A stretch of DNA of 55,471 bases from Gammaproteobacteria bacterium (GCA_018825965.1 JAHKAA010000036.1:1-55471), one strand, 5' to 3'; shown: positions 44,227 through 52,637, numbered from the stretch's first letter. The notes: generated by a model from the letters alone, not told the origin. Translations and numbers: made by a program.

Positions 44227-45720
44227 ATGAATAACGAACAAAACAGAATTAAAAAAGTAGTAATAGCTGGCGGCGGCACTGCAGGTTGGATGACTGCGGC
44301 TGGCCTGACCAAGTTGCTGGGTAAAAATCTTGAAGTGGTATTAGTCGAATCTGACGACATTGGTACTGTGGGGGTCGGCGAAGCCACTATCCCAACTATG
44401 CACATCTTCCACCGCTTACTGAATATCAAAGAATCTGAGGTGATGGCAGCCACCAATGCCACTTTTAAACTGGGTATTCAGTTTGAAAACTGGAAGACGG
44501 TGGGCGAAAACTATATTCACTCCTTCGGTTTTTTAGGCAAAGACTGCTGGGCCTGTGGTTTTCAGCATTTTTGGGTCAAAGGTAAACAAAAAGGCATAGC
44601 CAGTGAAATTGGTGACTATTGCGTCGAGCATTTAGGTGCCCGTCAGGGTCGTTTTGCGGTGACGCCGAATCAGGATCTGAATCACGCTTATCATATGGAT
44701 GCCTCTTTATACGCTAAGTTTTTGCGCCGTTTATCTGAGCAGCACGGCATCAAACGTATTGAAGGCAAAATTAGCGAAGTGCAGCAGCATATGGACGGCG
44801 CTATCAGTGCTTTATTGCTGGAGTCTGGCGAGTTGATTGAAGGTGATTTATTTATCGATTGCACTGGCTTCCGCGCTTTATTGATTGAGCAAACGCTGAA
44901 TACCGGCTTTGAAGACTGGAGCCACTGGTTACCTTGCGACAGTGCTTATGCGGTGCAAACCAAAACCACTCAAGAGCCAGTTGCTTACACCCGCGCTATA
45001 GCACGGGATGCTGGCTGGCAATGGAAAATTCCACTGCAAAGCCGGGTTGGCAATGGCCTGGTGTTTTGCAGCAAATTTATGACAGATGCAGAAGCCAAAC
45101 AAAAACTGATCGACAACGTCGAAGGTGAAATGATGTTTGAGCCACGGCTGATTAAATTTAAAACCGGTACCCGCCGTCAGCACTGGAACAAAAACTGTGT
45201 GGCCATTGGTTTATCCAGTGGTTTTCTGGAACCACTGGAATCCACCAGTATTCATTTAATTCAGCGCAGCATTGTTCGACTGCTGCAGGCGTTCCCATCC
45301 AACGGCATTCAGGCCGCAGAGGTCGCTGAGTTTAATAGGCAGACCAAAATTGAAATGGACAATATCCGCGACTTTATCATTCTGCATTACAAAGCCACAG
45401 AGCGTACCGATACGAAGTTCTGGCGTTACTGCAAAGATATGCAGATCCCGGAAACGCTGTCCCATCGTATGGATTTGTTTAAACAGTCCGGCAAAGTTTA
45501 TAAATTTGCTCAGGAATTATTTGGCGAAAGCTCCTGGTTGCAGGTATTGATTGGTCAGGGCTTAATGCCACAGCAGTACCACCCTATAGTGGATTTAATG
45601 CCGGATTCTGAACTGAATGACTTCCTGATGAGTATCAAACACAATGTGAAACGCACAGTGAGTCAATACCCAACTCACCATGAGTTTATTCAGCATTATT
45701 GCAAGTCGTCTTTGGTCTGA
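44227..45720 (+). CDS. Tryptophan-halogenase-family FAD-dependent protein
   Basis: A 497-residue flavoprotein. The N-terminal FAD site is KVVIAGGGTAGWMTAAGLTK, then GVGEATIPTMHIF, and TFKLGIQFENW, which contains the usual catalytic-Lys region. The W-x-W-x-I-P halogenase motif is present at W264 (GWQWKIP), and GLSSGFLEPLESTSIHLIQ is characteristic. Such proteins use reduced FADH2 to make hypohalous acid, but members located in TonB-receptor operons have no proven halogenation. The start ATG 44227 has GGTGAGG directly upstream. The frame runs 8 codons further. No flavin reductase is encoded nearby. Confidence 0.88.
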   Translation: MNNEQNRIKKVVIAGGGTAGWMTAAGLTKLLGKNLEVVLVESDDIGTVGVGEATIPTMHIFHRLLNIKESEVMAATNATFKLGIQFENWKTVGENYIHSFGFLGKDCWACGFQHFWVKGKQKGIASEIGDYCVEHLGARQGRFAVTPNQDLNHAYHMDASLYAKFLRRLSEQHGIKRIEGKISEVQQHMDGAISALLLESGELIEGDLFIDCTGFRALLIEQTLNTGFEDWSHWLPCDSAYAVQTKTTQEPVAYTRAIARDAGWQWKIPLQSRVGNGLVFCSKFMTDAEAKQKLIDNVEGEMMFEPRLIKFKTGTRRQHWNKNCVAIGLSSGFLEPLESTSIHLIQRSIVRLLQAFPSNGIQAAEVAEFNRQTKIEMDNIRDFIILHYKATERTDTKFWRYCKDMQIPETLSHRMDLFKQSGKVYKFAQELFGESSWLQVLIGQGLMPQQYHPIVDLMPDSELNDFLMSIKHNVKRTVSQYPTHHEFIQHYCKSSLV

Positions 45721-45727
45721 GCAGAGG

Positions 45728-46441
45728 ATGATGGAAGCGCTGAATTATCAGGTGAATGACGCCATCCGGCCCGAAATTATTTATCTTGGGCTGGAAAAAA
45801 CGCCATTAATTATGATTGATAACTTTGCTGTGGATTTGTCAGCTCTCTGCCAGCATGCACAGCAAAGCAATTTTATGCGGGAAAACCAGACTTATTATCC
45901 GGGTCAGCGTGCTGTATTGCCAAAAGACTATGTGGCGGCCAGTTTAAATGCCTTGTATCAGCTGATTTATAAAGTCTATCAGGTGCCGGAACAGTTGCGA
46001 TTAAAACCACAGATGTTGTTTTATGCGCTGATCACTCAGGCCGAAAACAGCCTGCATCCGCTGCAATGCATGCCACATTTTGATACCTGCGCCCCTTATT
46101 ATTTTGCGCTTCTGCATTATCTCAATGACAGTCCTCATGGCAGCACAGGTTTTTTCCGCCATAAACCTACAGGTTTTGAACGGGTGACAGACCAGAGGCG
46201 ACCAGAGTATTTCCAGTCTGCTCAGAAGTTTATTGATGAGCAGGGGGCTCCACCCCAGCGTTATCAGGTGCAAAGCAACGGGCATTATGAGCTGTACCAC
46301 CAAGTCCCTTACCAGGCCAACAGACTGATTATTTACCCCGGCAATCTGTTGCACTCTTCACTGGTGGACAAGACAACAGACATAGATGGTTCGCCTGTCA
46401 CAGGTCGTTTAACCGCCAATATGTTTATTGATTTCGTATAA
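45728..46441 (+). CDS. DUF6445-like protein, possible Fe(II) oxygenase-type fold
   Basis: A 237-residue protein read from ATG 45728 (or 45731), 7 bp after the halogenase-family stop. Visible features are IMIDNFAVDLSAL near the N-terminus and MPHFDTCAPYYFALLHYLND, which gives H-x-D-type ligands. GSTGFFRHKPTGFERV and YQANRLIIYPGNLLHSS follow, the latter resembling the distal His/Arg region of 2-oxoglutarate oxygenases. This fits DUF6445, a partner of SapC, cupin-8 and tryptophan-halogenase-family genes. The reaction is unknown. A longer frame from 45680 overlaps the halogenase gene and lacks a ribosome site. Confidence 0.8.
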   Translation: MMEALNYQVNDAIRPEIIYLGLEKTPLIMIDNFAVDLSALCQHAQQSNFMRENQTYYPGQRAVLPKDYVAASLNALYQLIYKVYQVPEQLRLKPQMLFYALITQAENSLHPLQCMPHFDTCAPYYFALLHYLNDSPHGSTGFFRHKPTGFERVTDQRRPEYFQSAQKFIDEQGAPPQRYQVQSNGHYELYHQVPYQANRLIIYPGNLLHSSLVDKTTDIDGSPVTGRLTANMFIDFV

Positions 46442-46475
46442 ACCCCAAGAGCCCTGAACAACAACAAACAAGGAA

Positions 46476-46503
46476 TTGAGTATGCTCAGCACAAGACTAA
46501 AAA
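46476..46503 (+). promoter_or_regulatory. Probable promoter of the GH1-GPH operon
   Basis: TTGAGT (46476-46481) and TAAAAA (46498-46503) are 16 bp apart, with the operator at 46504 immediately after. The geometry is nearly that of the receptor promoter at 39139-39167. The -10 match is poor, so this rests on the shared arrangement. Confidence 0.45.
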
Positions 46504-46517
46504 TGGAAGCGATTACA
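46504..46517. promoter_or_regulatory. LacI-type operator 3 (GH1-GPH operon)
   Basis: TGGAAGCGATTACA fits the same pattern as the operators at 39057 and 39170. It lies 67 bp before the GH1 start and just after a candidate promoter. Confidence 0.75.
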
Positions 46518-46583
46518 TGCTTGGGGCAGTAGTGAACAAGCCACTTTTACCCTCTAATTTTTAAAGATGAAAAGAAGATAACG

Positions 46584-47912
46584 ATGAATTATGAACTGCC
46601 GAAAGGCTCAAGACTGCTGAAAAAAGAATTTACTTATGGCGTGGCCACCTCCTCCTTTCAGATTGAAGGCGGTATAGAACAGCGCCTTCCTTGCATCTGG
46701 GATACATTTTGCGCCACAGCTGGCAAAGTGAAAGATGGTTCAAATGGCGATCTGGCCTGTGATCACTATCATTTATGGCGTGACGATATAGCTCTGATCA
46801 GCTCCCTGGGCGTAGATGCTTATCGTTTTTCTATCGCCTGGGCCAGGGTGATGAATAAAGACGGCAGCCTGAATCAGCAAGGTGTGGATTTTTATATCCA
46901 TATTCTGGATGAGTTAAAAGCAAAAAATATTAAGTCTTTTGTCACCTTGTATCACTGGGATTTACCTCAGCATATAGAAGATCAGGGCGGCTGGCTGAAC
47001 CGCAACACCGCCTATCTGTTCCAGGATTATGCTGACAAGTTAAGCAAAGCTTTTGGTGACAGAGTTTATTCTTATGCCACTTTAAATGAACCCTTTTGCA
47101 GCTCCTACTTAGGTTATGAAGCCGGTATTCATGCGCCAGGACTCACCAAAAAAGCTTATGGCCGTCAGTCAGCACATCATTTATTGCTGGCGCATGGCCT
47201 GGCTATGCAGGTACTGCAGAAAAACAGCCCAAACAGCTTAAATGGTTTAGTGCTGAACTTTACTCCGGCTTATCCACTGACCGACAGTGCGGCAGATAAA
47301 AAAGCGGCACAGCTTGCCGACGATTACTTTAACCAGTGGTATATCAAACCTGTGTTTGATGGTGCCTACCCTGACTCTTTTGTCTTACTGGCCGATGAAG
47401 ACAAGCCAGTGATTGAAGCAGGTGATTTTGACATTATCAAAGCGCCACTGGATTTCCTTGGTGTGAATTTTTACACCCGCACTGTGTATAAAGCCACAGA
47501 AGGCCGCGACTTTATCGAAGTGGATATGGTCGATGCGCCTAAAACAGATATTGGCTGGGAAATTTATCCACAGGCCTTTACCGATCTGTTAGTGTCTTTG
47601 CATCAGAAATACCAACTGCCGCCAGTTTACATTACCGAAAATGGTGCAGCGGTAGCCGACCAGTTGCAAAATGGTGAAGTCGATGATCAGCTGCGCTTAT
47701 CTTATTATCAGCTGCATTTAAATGCGGTGCATCAGGCAGTTGAACAAGGTGTGGATATTCAGGGCTATTTTGCCTGGAGTTTAATGGACAACTTTGAGTG
47801 GGCCGAAGGTTACTTAAAGCGTTTTGGTATTGTGTATGTCGATTACGATAGCCAACAAAGAACTGTGAAAAACAGCGGTCTGGCTTACAAAAAATTGATC
47901 AGTAATCGTTAA
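46584..47912 (+). CDS. GH1 beta-glucosidase
   Basis: A 442-residue cytoplasmic glycosidase (no signal). The GH1 opening is FTYGVATSSFQIEGG. The acid/base is E169 in TLNEPF and the nucleophile E352 in YITENGA. The C-terminal substrate motif is YFAWSLMDNFEWAEGYLKRFG. It hydrolyses cellobiose-type beta-glucosides to glucose after import. Next downstream is a GPH symporter, so imported disaccharide can be cleaved inside. It is controlled by the LacI operator at 46504. The length equals the family norm. Confidence 0.95.
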   Translation: MNYELPKGSRLLKKEFTYGVATSSFQIEGGIEQRLPCIWDTFCATAGKVKDGSNGDLACDHYHLWRDDIALISSLGVDAYRFSIAWARVMNKDGSLNQQGVDFYIHILDELKAKNIKSFVTLYHWDLPQHIEDQGGWLNRNTAYLFQDYADKLSKAFGDRVYSYATLNEPFCSSYLGYEAGIHAPGLTKKAYGRQSAHHLLLAHGLAMQVLQKNSPNSLNGLVLNFTPAYPLTDSAADKKAAQLADDYFNQWYIKPVFDGAYPDSFVLLADEDKPVIEAGDFDIIKAPLDFLGVNFYTRTVYKATEGRDFIEVDMVDAPKTDIGWEIYPQAFTDLLVSLHQKYQLPPVYITENGAAVADQLQNGEVDDQLRLSYYQLHLNAVHQAVEQGVDIQGYFAWSLMDNFEWAEGYLKRFGIVYVDYDSQQRTVKNSGLAYKKLISNR

Positions 47913-47962
47913 CTAATAAAAAATAATAATTTCAAATCAACAATTTATAGGATACGCCTGAC

Positions 47963-49294
47963 ATGGTTAGTGTAAAGGAGAAAATTGCTTATGGCCTGGG
48001 GGATACGGCAAGCAATATAGTGTTCCAAACCGTCATGTTGTTTCTGACGTTTTTTTATACCGACATCTACGGCATTTCGCCTGCTTTTGTTGGCACCATG
48101 TTTCTGGCTGTGCGTATTATCGACGCAGTGACAGACCCATTGATGGGTGCTCTTGCCGATCGTACTGAAAGCAAATACGGTAAATTCCGGCCTTATTTAC
48201 TTTGGTTTGCCTTGCCTTTTGGTGTGATCAGCGTATTGGCATTTACCACGCCGGATTTTGGTGAAGAAGGCAAAATGATTTATGCCTTTGTCACTTACAC
48301 CTTGCTGATGCTGGTTTATACCGCCATTAATATCCCTTATTGCGCTTTAGGTGCAGTATTAACAGCTGATCCAAAAGAGCGGGTGTCGGTGCAGTCTTAC
48401 CGTTTTGTGTTTGCCATGCTGGGTGGCCTGATGGTGACAGCTTTAACTTTGCCTTTGGTTGAGTTTTTTGGTCAGGGCGACAGAGCCAAAGGGTATCAAC
48501 TCACTATTATGGCGATGAGTGTGCTTGGCGTATTGATGTTCCTCGCCTGTTTTTATGGCACTAAAGAGCGGATTAACCCACCTAAAGAAAGTTTTAGCCG
48601 AAGCTACGTCGATAACTTCCGTCAGCTGTGGAAAAACGATCAGTGGCGGGTATTAGCACTGGTGGCTTTATGCCTGATGAGCGGTTATGTACTTCGTACT
48701 ACGCTGGCAATTTATTATGTGAAGTATTATCTGGAGCTGCCGGACAGCATCACCTTGTTTATCACTTTAGGTATGCTTGGCAGTATGGTCGGCTGCATTA
48801 TTGCTCAGCCTCTGGCGAAACGGTACTGCAAAGTGAAGCTTTATATAGGCATTCAGATTTTGGCTGCTATGCTTTGTGCCAGCAGTTATTTTGTTGCAGC
48901 GGACAATGTTACCCTGGCCATAGCTTTGTATGTGCTGTGGAACCTGGTGTTTAATACCGGTACTCCGCTGTTATGGGCAAAAATGGCTGATGCAGTGGAT
49001 TATGGCCAGTGGCGCACTGGGATCCGTACCACAGGCATGGTGTATTCATCGATCATTTTCTTTATCAAACTGGGCATAGCCATAGGTGGTGCTTTAGGTG
49101 GCTGGTTACTGGCTGGTATGGGTTATCAGGCTGATGTCAGCCAAACTGAAGAAACCAAAGCAGGTTTATTGCTGGCATTTAGTTTGTATCCGGCCATAGG
49201 CTCTTTAATTGTGGCCTTTGTCATGAGTGCTTATAAACTAAACACGCAAAAAGTTGATGAAATCACCCTGGAATTGAAGAGAGCTGCAGAATAA
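47963..49294 (+). CDS. GPH-family glycoside symporter (MelB-like MFS)
   Basis: A 443-residue inner-membrane symporter. The family start VKEKIAYGLGDTASNIVFQT and TDIYGISPAFVGTMFLAVR precede the D-x-x-x-D cation/sugar region (RIIDAVTDPLMGALADRTES, GKFRPYLLW). YCALGAVLTADPKERVSVQSYR is also characteristic. GPH carriers import beta-glucosides or other glycosides with Na+ or H+. The gene follows GH1 by 50 bp and precedes the LacI regulator. AGGA lies rather far (11 bases) from ATG 47963. Confidence 0.93.
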   Translation: MVSVKEKIAYGLGDTASNIVFQTVMLFLTFFYTDIYGISPAFVGTMFLAVRIIDAVTDPLMGALADRTESKYGKFRPYLLWFALPFGVISVLAFTTPDFGEEGKMIYAFVTYTLLMLVYTAINIPYCALGAVLTADPKERVSVQSYRFVFAMLGGLMVTALTLPLVEFFGQGDRAKGYQLTIMAMSVLGVLMFLACFYGTKERINPPKESFSRSYVDNFRQLWKNDQWRVLALVALCLMSGYVLRTTLAIYYVKYYLELPDSITLFITLGMLGSMVGCIIAQPLAKRYCKVKLYIGIQILAAMLCASSYFVAADNVTLAIALYVLWNLVFNTGTPLLWAKMADAVDYGQWRTGIRTTGMVYSSIIFFIKLGIAIGGALGGWLLAGMGYQADVSQTEETKAGLLLAFSLYPAIGSLIVAFVMSAYKLNTQKVDEITLELKRAAE

Positions 49295-49313
49295 AAGCTG
49301 CTAATATGACGGG

Positions 49314-49351
49314 CTTCAGAGCAAATCAGTCTTTGCTGAACTACTCTGAAG
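49314..49351 (+). terminator. Stem-loop after the GPH symporter gene
   Basis: CTTCAGAG (49314-49321) pairs with CTCTGAAG (49344-49351), with AGCAAA/TTTGCT as an inner stem. There is no T run, so it may be a stabiliser or a weak terminator before lacI. Confidence 0.45.
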
Positions 49352-49394
49352 TTCCCGATTTTCTTAGACTTAACCAGAAGTGACAGCACTATTT

Positions 49395-50390
49395 ATGGCG
49401 ACTATTTACGACGTTTCTCAGCTTGCGGGTGTATCTCTGGCGACTGTGTCCAGAGTGATGAATAAAAACACCAATGTCAGTGAAAAGACCAAACAAAAAG
49501 TGCTGGCCGCTATGGCTGAACTGGGCTACAGGCCTAACACTTTTGCTCAGTCTTTGGCGTCAAATTGCTCGAATAGTGTCGGGGTTTTGGTTTCGCAGCT
49601 GGACGGTCCTTATTACGGCCCTATGATGGCTGAAATAGAAGCGGCGCTACGTGCTGATAATCGTCATGTCATTATTGCTGTAGGTCACAGCGACGCCGCT
49701 CAGGAGATCGACAGCGTAGAGTTTTTGCTGAGTAAAGGCTGTGATGCTTTGATCCTGGATGTGGAAGCTATTTCAGATGACTACCTGATTAAACTCAGTC
49801 AAAGCTCAACTCCTATAGTGCTGATCAACAGATACATAGCGCAAATCAGCGACTGCTGTATTTATTTGAATAATGAGCTGGGCGGTTATATGGCCACCCG
49901 GCATTTGCTTGATTTAGGCCACAGAGATATTGCCTATATATCAGGCCCATCAAAAAAACACGATGCGATAGAGCGGCTTGAAGGTCATAAAAGAGCGTTG
50001 GCCGAAGTGAAAATCGTGTTTGACCCCGGTCTTTGTTACGAGGGTGACTACAAAGAAGATAGCGGTGTTGATGGCATGAACTACCTGTTCAGCCAAAACA
50101 AAACCTTTACTGCTGTGGTTTGTGCCAACGACCAGATGGTGTCCGGTGCTATTTCAGTCTGTCTGGAACGCGGTATGCAAATTCCGCAGGATTTGTCTTT
50201 TGTCGGTTACGACAATATTCCTTTTGCCCGTTATGTTTCACCTAAGCTGACCACAGTAAATAACCCTATTCATGAAATGGGCAAGATGGCCGCTTTGTGG
50301 TTACTGAAACATCTGTATAAAAAGGATGTTGAAGTGGCAAATGTATTTGAACCAGAACTGGTAGTGCGTAATTCCGCGACCCGGATTTAG
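49395..50390 (+). CDS. LacI-family transcriptional repressor of the beta-glucoside locus
   Basis: A 331-residue regulator. The HTH MATIYDVSQLAGVSLATVSR is followed by the hinge helix (RPNTFAQSLAS) and a periplasmic-binding-protein-like sugar domain (GVLVSQLDGPYYGPMM, ATRHLLDLGHRDIAYISGP, FVGYDNIPFARYVSPKLTTV). ATG 49395 gives the standard LacI N-terminus. A GTG 15 bases upstream is in frame, but neither has a strong ribosome site. Its probable sites are the TGNAAGCGNTTNCA operators at 39057, 39170 and 46504. No copy lies before its own gene, so it may not be autoregulated. The inducer is likely a beta-glucoside or glucose, by context. Confidence 0.93.
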   Translation: MATIYDVSQLAGVSLATVSRVMNKNTNVSEKTKQKVLAAMAELGYRPNTFAQSLASNCSNSVGVLVSQLDGPYYGPMMAEIEAALRADNRHVIIAVGHSDAAQEIDSVEFLLSKGCDALILDVEAISDDYLIKLSQSSTPIVLINRYIAQISDCCIYLNNELGGYMATRHLLDLGHRDIAYISGPSKKHDAIERLEGHKRALAEVKIVFDPGLCYEGDYKEDSGVDGMNYLFSQNKTFTAVVCANDQMVSGAISVCLERGMQIPQDLSFVGYDNIPFARYVSPKLTTVNNPIHEMGKMAALWLLKHLYKKDVEVANVFEPELVVRNSATRI

Positions 50391-50403
50391 CCGTTGAGAA
50401 AGC

Positions 50404-50433
50404 CCAGCCTCAGTGTCAAAACACAGAGGCTGG
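50404..50433. terminator. Bidirectional hairpin between lacI and the DUF4198 gene
   Basis: CCAGCCTC-a-GTGT-caaa-ACAC-a-GAGGCTGG forms a 12-bp stem with one internal A-A mismatch. A T run follows on the + strand near 50440. It serves two convergent genes. Confidence 0.8.
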
Positions 50434-50441
50434 TCGCACTT

Positions 50442-51245
50442 TTAAGGTAAAGCCGCTTCTAAAGTTAAAGTTAAACCTTCACGGATTTGATCCGCTAATT
50501 CAGTGTCAGCTTTCGCAGAATACGAAGCTTCGATCAGAAACACGCCGGCTTCAACAGGAGTGTAAGTAAACTGACCAGTGGCATCTGTTTTATGCTGCAC
50601 CCGACCTGCTTCGTCACGGTAACGTTCACCCTCGTAGGATACTTCCAGTTCAATGCCAGCCTGGGCTTTGCCATTGACTAAAAAGGTAAAAGTGACTGGC
50701 TCGCCTGCCACTATGTCAGCTGGGTGAACCGAGCTTTTAAATTCTAAACCTTCGTTTTTCAGAGCCAACACTTCAGAGCTTGGTTTGTTCACTGTGATAA
50801 AAGCCACAGAGCGGCTGCGGCTCTGGCTGGTAATTACGTCTGTTGCATTAGCCGGTAATTCTTTAGCCCGGCTCTTTTTATCTGCCATCAGGCGCTTACG
50901 CTCGTCACCTACTTTGTACATAGTGCCAAAACGCACAGGACCACCCAGTTCCAGTTTGTAAGTGCCTTCAGCATTCAGTTCTGCGTCGACCTGAGATTTA
51001 CGTTTGCCCTGGTATTTATGTTCAATGGCCTGTTTTTTGCCGTCTGGCGTATACAAAGCCACATTGTCGACCGGAATACCTTTGTCAGCTACAAAAGTCA
51101 TATTGGCAGCACTGATATCCGCAGATACCCAACTGCCTGTTTTTGATAAGACAAAGTGACTTGGTACTACCCATAAGGTATGAGCCAAAGCCGGTGCACT
51201 GACCGCTGTGGCAAGCAGTAACGAAACCAGAATAGATTTTTTCAT
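50442..51245 (-). CDS. DUF4198 periplasmic protein (locus 2)
   Basis: A 267-residue exported protein. The signal ends PALA, so the mature chain should start with His22 (HTLWVVPSHFVLS), as in the paralogue at 3253. DUF4198 features are ALYTPDGKKQ, AEGTYKLELGGPVRFGTMY, and the second-domain run EPVTFTFLVNGKAQAGIELE, followed by DATGQFTYTPVEAGVFLIEA. It is the last gene of the three-gene leftward operon (4 bp after the DUF2271 gene). Metal binding at the N-terminal His is inference. AGGGA lies about 10 bases before the ATG. Confidence 0.85.
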   Translation of the reverse strand: MKKSILVSLLLATAVSAPALAHTLWVVPSHFVLSKTGSWVSADISAANMTFVADKGIPVDNVALYTPDGKKQAIEHKYQGKRKSQVDAELNAEGTYKLELGGPVRFGTMYKVGDERKRLMADKKSRAKELPANATDVITSQSRSRSVAFITVNKPSSEVLALKNEGLEFKSSVHPADIVAGEPVTFTFLVNGKAQAGIELEVSYEGERYRDEAGRVQHKTDATGQFTYTPVEAGVFLIEASYSAKADTELADQIREGLTLTLEAALP

Positions 51246-51249
51246 TGGA

Positions 51250-51744
51250 CTATTTTCCCTGTACTGAAGTAAGTTTAATTTTTCCCAGCTCAGTGCTGGC
51301 TTTTATTTCGATTTGAACAGCGCTGCCGTCCCAGGTGAATGCTTGCTTCGCCAGATTGCGTCCGCCTTGTTCACGGGCTGCTTCAACAAAAAGTACGTAG
51401 TTACCTGCAGCTACTGCTTTGCCTTGTTCGTCTTTGCCATCCCAACGCACTTTATAGCTGCCAGGACCTTTAGTGGCACCGGTTTTTGCATCCACTAACT
51501 GCGGCTCACTACGGCCGATTTTGCGCCAGAAACGGCGTAAGTCTTTAATCCAGTCTGGTTTTTCCAACCAGGCTTCCACTAAACGCACAGGCTGCTGTTG
51601 TTCATTTTCGATCCACACAGCCACATAAGGTCTGTGGTAAGTGCCAGTCTCAATTTTTGGCAGTTCAACCTGAACTTCCAGTTCTGGCTGAGCCATGGCA
51701 GTGCCGCAACAAAGCAACAAGGCGGCGACTAAATACTTGTGCAT
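51250..51744 (-). CDS. DUF2271 periplasmic protein with flavinylation-like motif
   Basis: A 164-residue exported protein (signal cleaved after AMA, about residue 18) that is almost all DUF2271: YHRPYVAVWIENEQQQPVRL, DLRRFWRKIGRSEP, GSYKVRWDGKDEQGKAVAAG. At 85-91 it reads DAKTGAT, matching the D-x-x-[ST]-G-A-T motif recognised by ApbE for covalent FMN attachment (acceptor would be T91). The same region in the fusion at 4962 reads DQIAGAT. No intact ApbE is encoded here, so modification would need one elsewhere. The start is ATG 51744 (GAGGG upstream). The frame runs 47 codons further into the PepSY gene. It is the middle gene of the operon. Confidence 0.85.
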   Translation of the reverse strand: MHKYLVAALLLCCGTAMAQPELEVQVELPKIETGTYHRPYVAVWIENEQQQPVRLVEAWLEKPDWIKDLRRFWRKIGRSEPQLVDAKTGATKGPGSYKVRWDGKDEQGKAVAAGNYVLFVEAAREQGGRNLAKQAFTWDGSAVQIEIKASTELGKIKLTSVQGK

Positions 51745-51755
51745 GAATTTCCCTC

Positions 51756-52364
51756 TTAATGAAACGAAGCTATATAAGCCAATAAAGCCAACACCACACC
51801 AGCAACTGCTGTGGCGTTGCCAAAATCTCTTCTGTTGGGCTGACGCCACAATAAATAAAAACCGGACAACGAAAACAGCACACAAAACACTGCGGTAATA
51901 TCAATCAGCCATTTCCAGCTGCTGCCGGCATAACGGCCTTTATGTAAATCGTTGGCCAAAGCCAGATAACCACCAAACTCAGCGTCAAGCTCAGCGGTTC
52001 GCTCTGCTAATTCAATCACCACAGAGGCGTAACCGGCAGGGCGCTTAAAATCCACTTCCAGCAGCTCATCTTCGGGCGAAAAATTCAGGTTGTAGCCGCC
52101 CTGCAACTGGTGCTCTTGCCTTAACCAGTCGACATACAAGGCTAGAGCGGCTTGTTGCTGATCTTCAGGAAGATCCAACAAATCAGGTAACTGTTCAGGC
52201 AGCTCCAGCTGCAATTGCTGACTGGTTTTACCCAGACTGCTGCTGAGTTCTGGATGGTTTAAGGTGATACCCGTGATGGCAAAAAATAACAGCAGCAACA
52301 ATACCAACATAGCGCTGTAGGTATGTAACCAACGCATCCAACGAGCTAAAGCTGAACTCTTCAC
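51756..52364 (-). CDS. PepSY-associated transmembrane protein
   Basis: A 202-residue inner-membrane protein with three helices: MRWLHTYSAMLVLLLLLFFA with the typical GITLNHPE exit, then a periplasmic region (about 40-150), then VFCVLFSLSGFYLLWR and VAGVVLALLAYIAS. This is the small PepSY-TM type. Larger relatives (PiuB/FoxB) reduce ferric siderophores at the inner membrane. Start: GTG 52364 preceded by GGGGG is preferred. In-frame ATG 52391 has no ribosome site and would lie against the Fur-like site. It is first in the DUF2271-DUF4198 operon and divergent from the TonB receptor. Confidence 0.82.
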   Translation of the reverse strand: MKSSALARWMRWLHTYSAMLVLLLLLFFAITGITLNHPELSSSLGKTSQQLQLELPEQLPDLLDLPEDQQQAALALYVDWLRQEHQLQGGYNLNFSPEDELLEVDFKRPAGYASVVIELAERTAELDAEFGGYLALANDLHKGRYAGSSWKWLIDITAVFCVLFSLSGFYLLWRQPNRRDFGNATAVAGVVLALLAYIASFH

Positions 52365-52397
52365 AGCACCCCCATAAAAAACTGTCGCCATGCTACT

Positions 52398-52416
52398 GAG
52401 AATTGTTCTTGTTTGC
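52398..52416. promoter_or_regulatory. Candidate Fur box for the PepSY-DUF2271-DUF4198 operon
   Basis: GAGAATTGTTCTTGTTTGC is very like the Fur box at 6420 (TGAGAATGGTTCTCATTTGA). It lies about 35 bp before the PepSY gene start taken at 52364, on the side facing the divergent region. Confidence 0.6.
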
Positions 52417-52484
52417 AAGTTATCTGCAAGTGGTTGATTTAGCTGTTCGTCGCAAAAATCAATTTCTGGAGCCTAAGGCGACAA

Positions 52485-52511
52485 TCGCAATTGCAAATAG
52501 TTCGCAATTGC
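52485..52511. promoter_or_regulatory. 10-bp direct repeat TCGCAATTGC in the divergent iron promoter region
   Basis: Identical copies at 52485-52494 and 52502-52511 are 17 bp apart start to start. Each contains the palindrome GCAATTGC. The spacing suggests a helical-phase activator site (AraC-like, for example) upstream of the Fur box. Confidence 0.45.
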
Positions 52512-52523
52512 TATTGATCTTTT

Positions 52524-52542
52524 AATGAGAATCACTATCATT
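52524..52542 (+). promoter_or_regulatory. Fur box of the CirA-like receptor gene
   Basis: AATGAGAATCACTATCATT is the best Fur-consensus match of the window (NATAATGATAATCATTATC type). It is 96 bp before the receptor start. Confidence 0.8.
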
Positions 52543-52637
52543 GGCGGCCAGCAGGTTTTTGTTACTTTTTTTACTTATACCGGGCTTTAGTTTGATCCGC
52601 TTTTTGGTGGTGATCTGCCCGAATAACAGGAGTTTTT

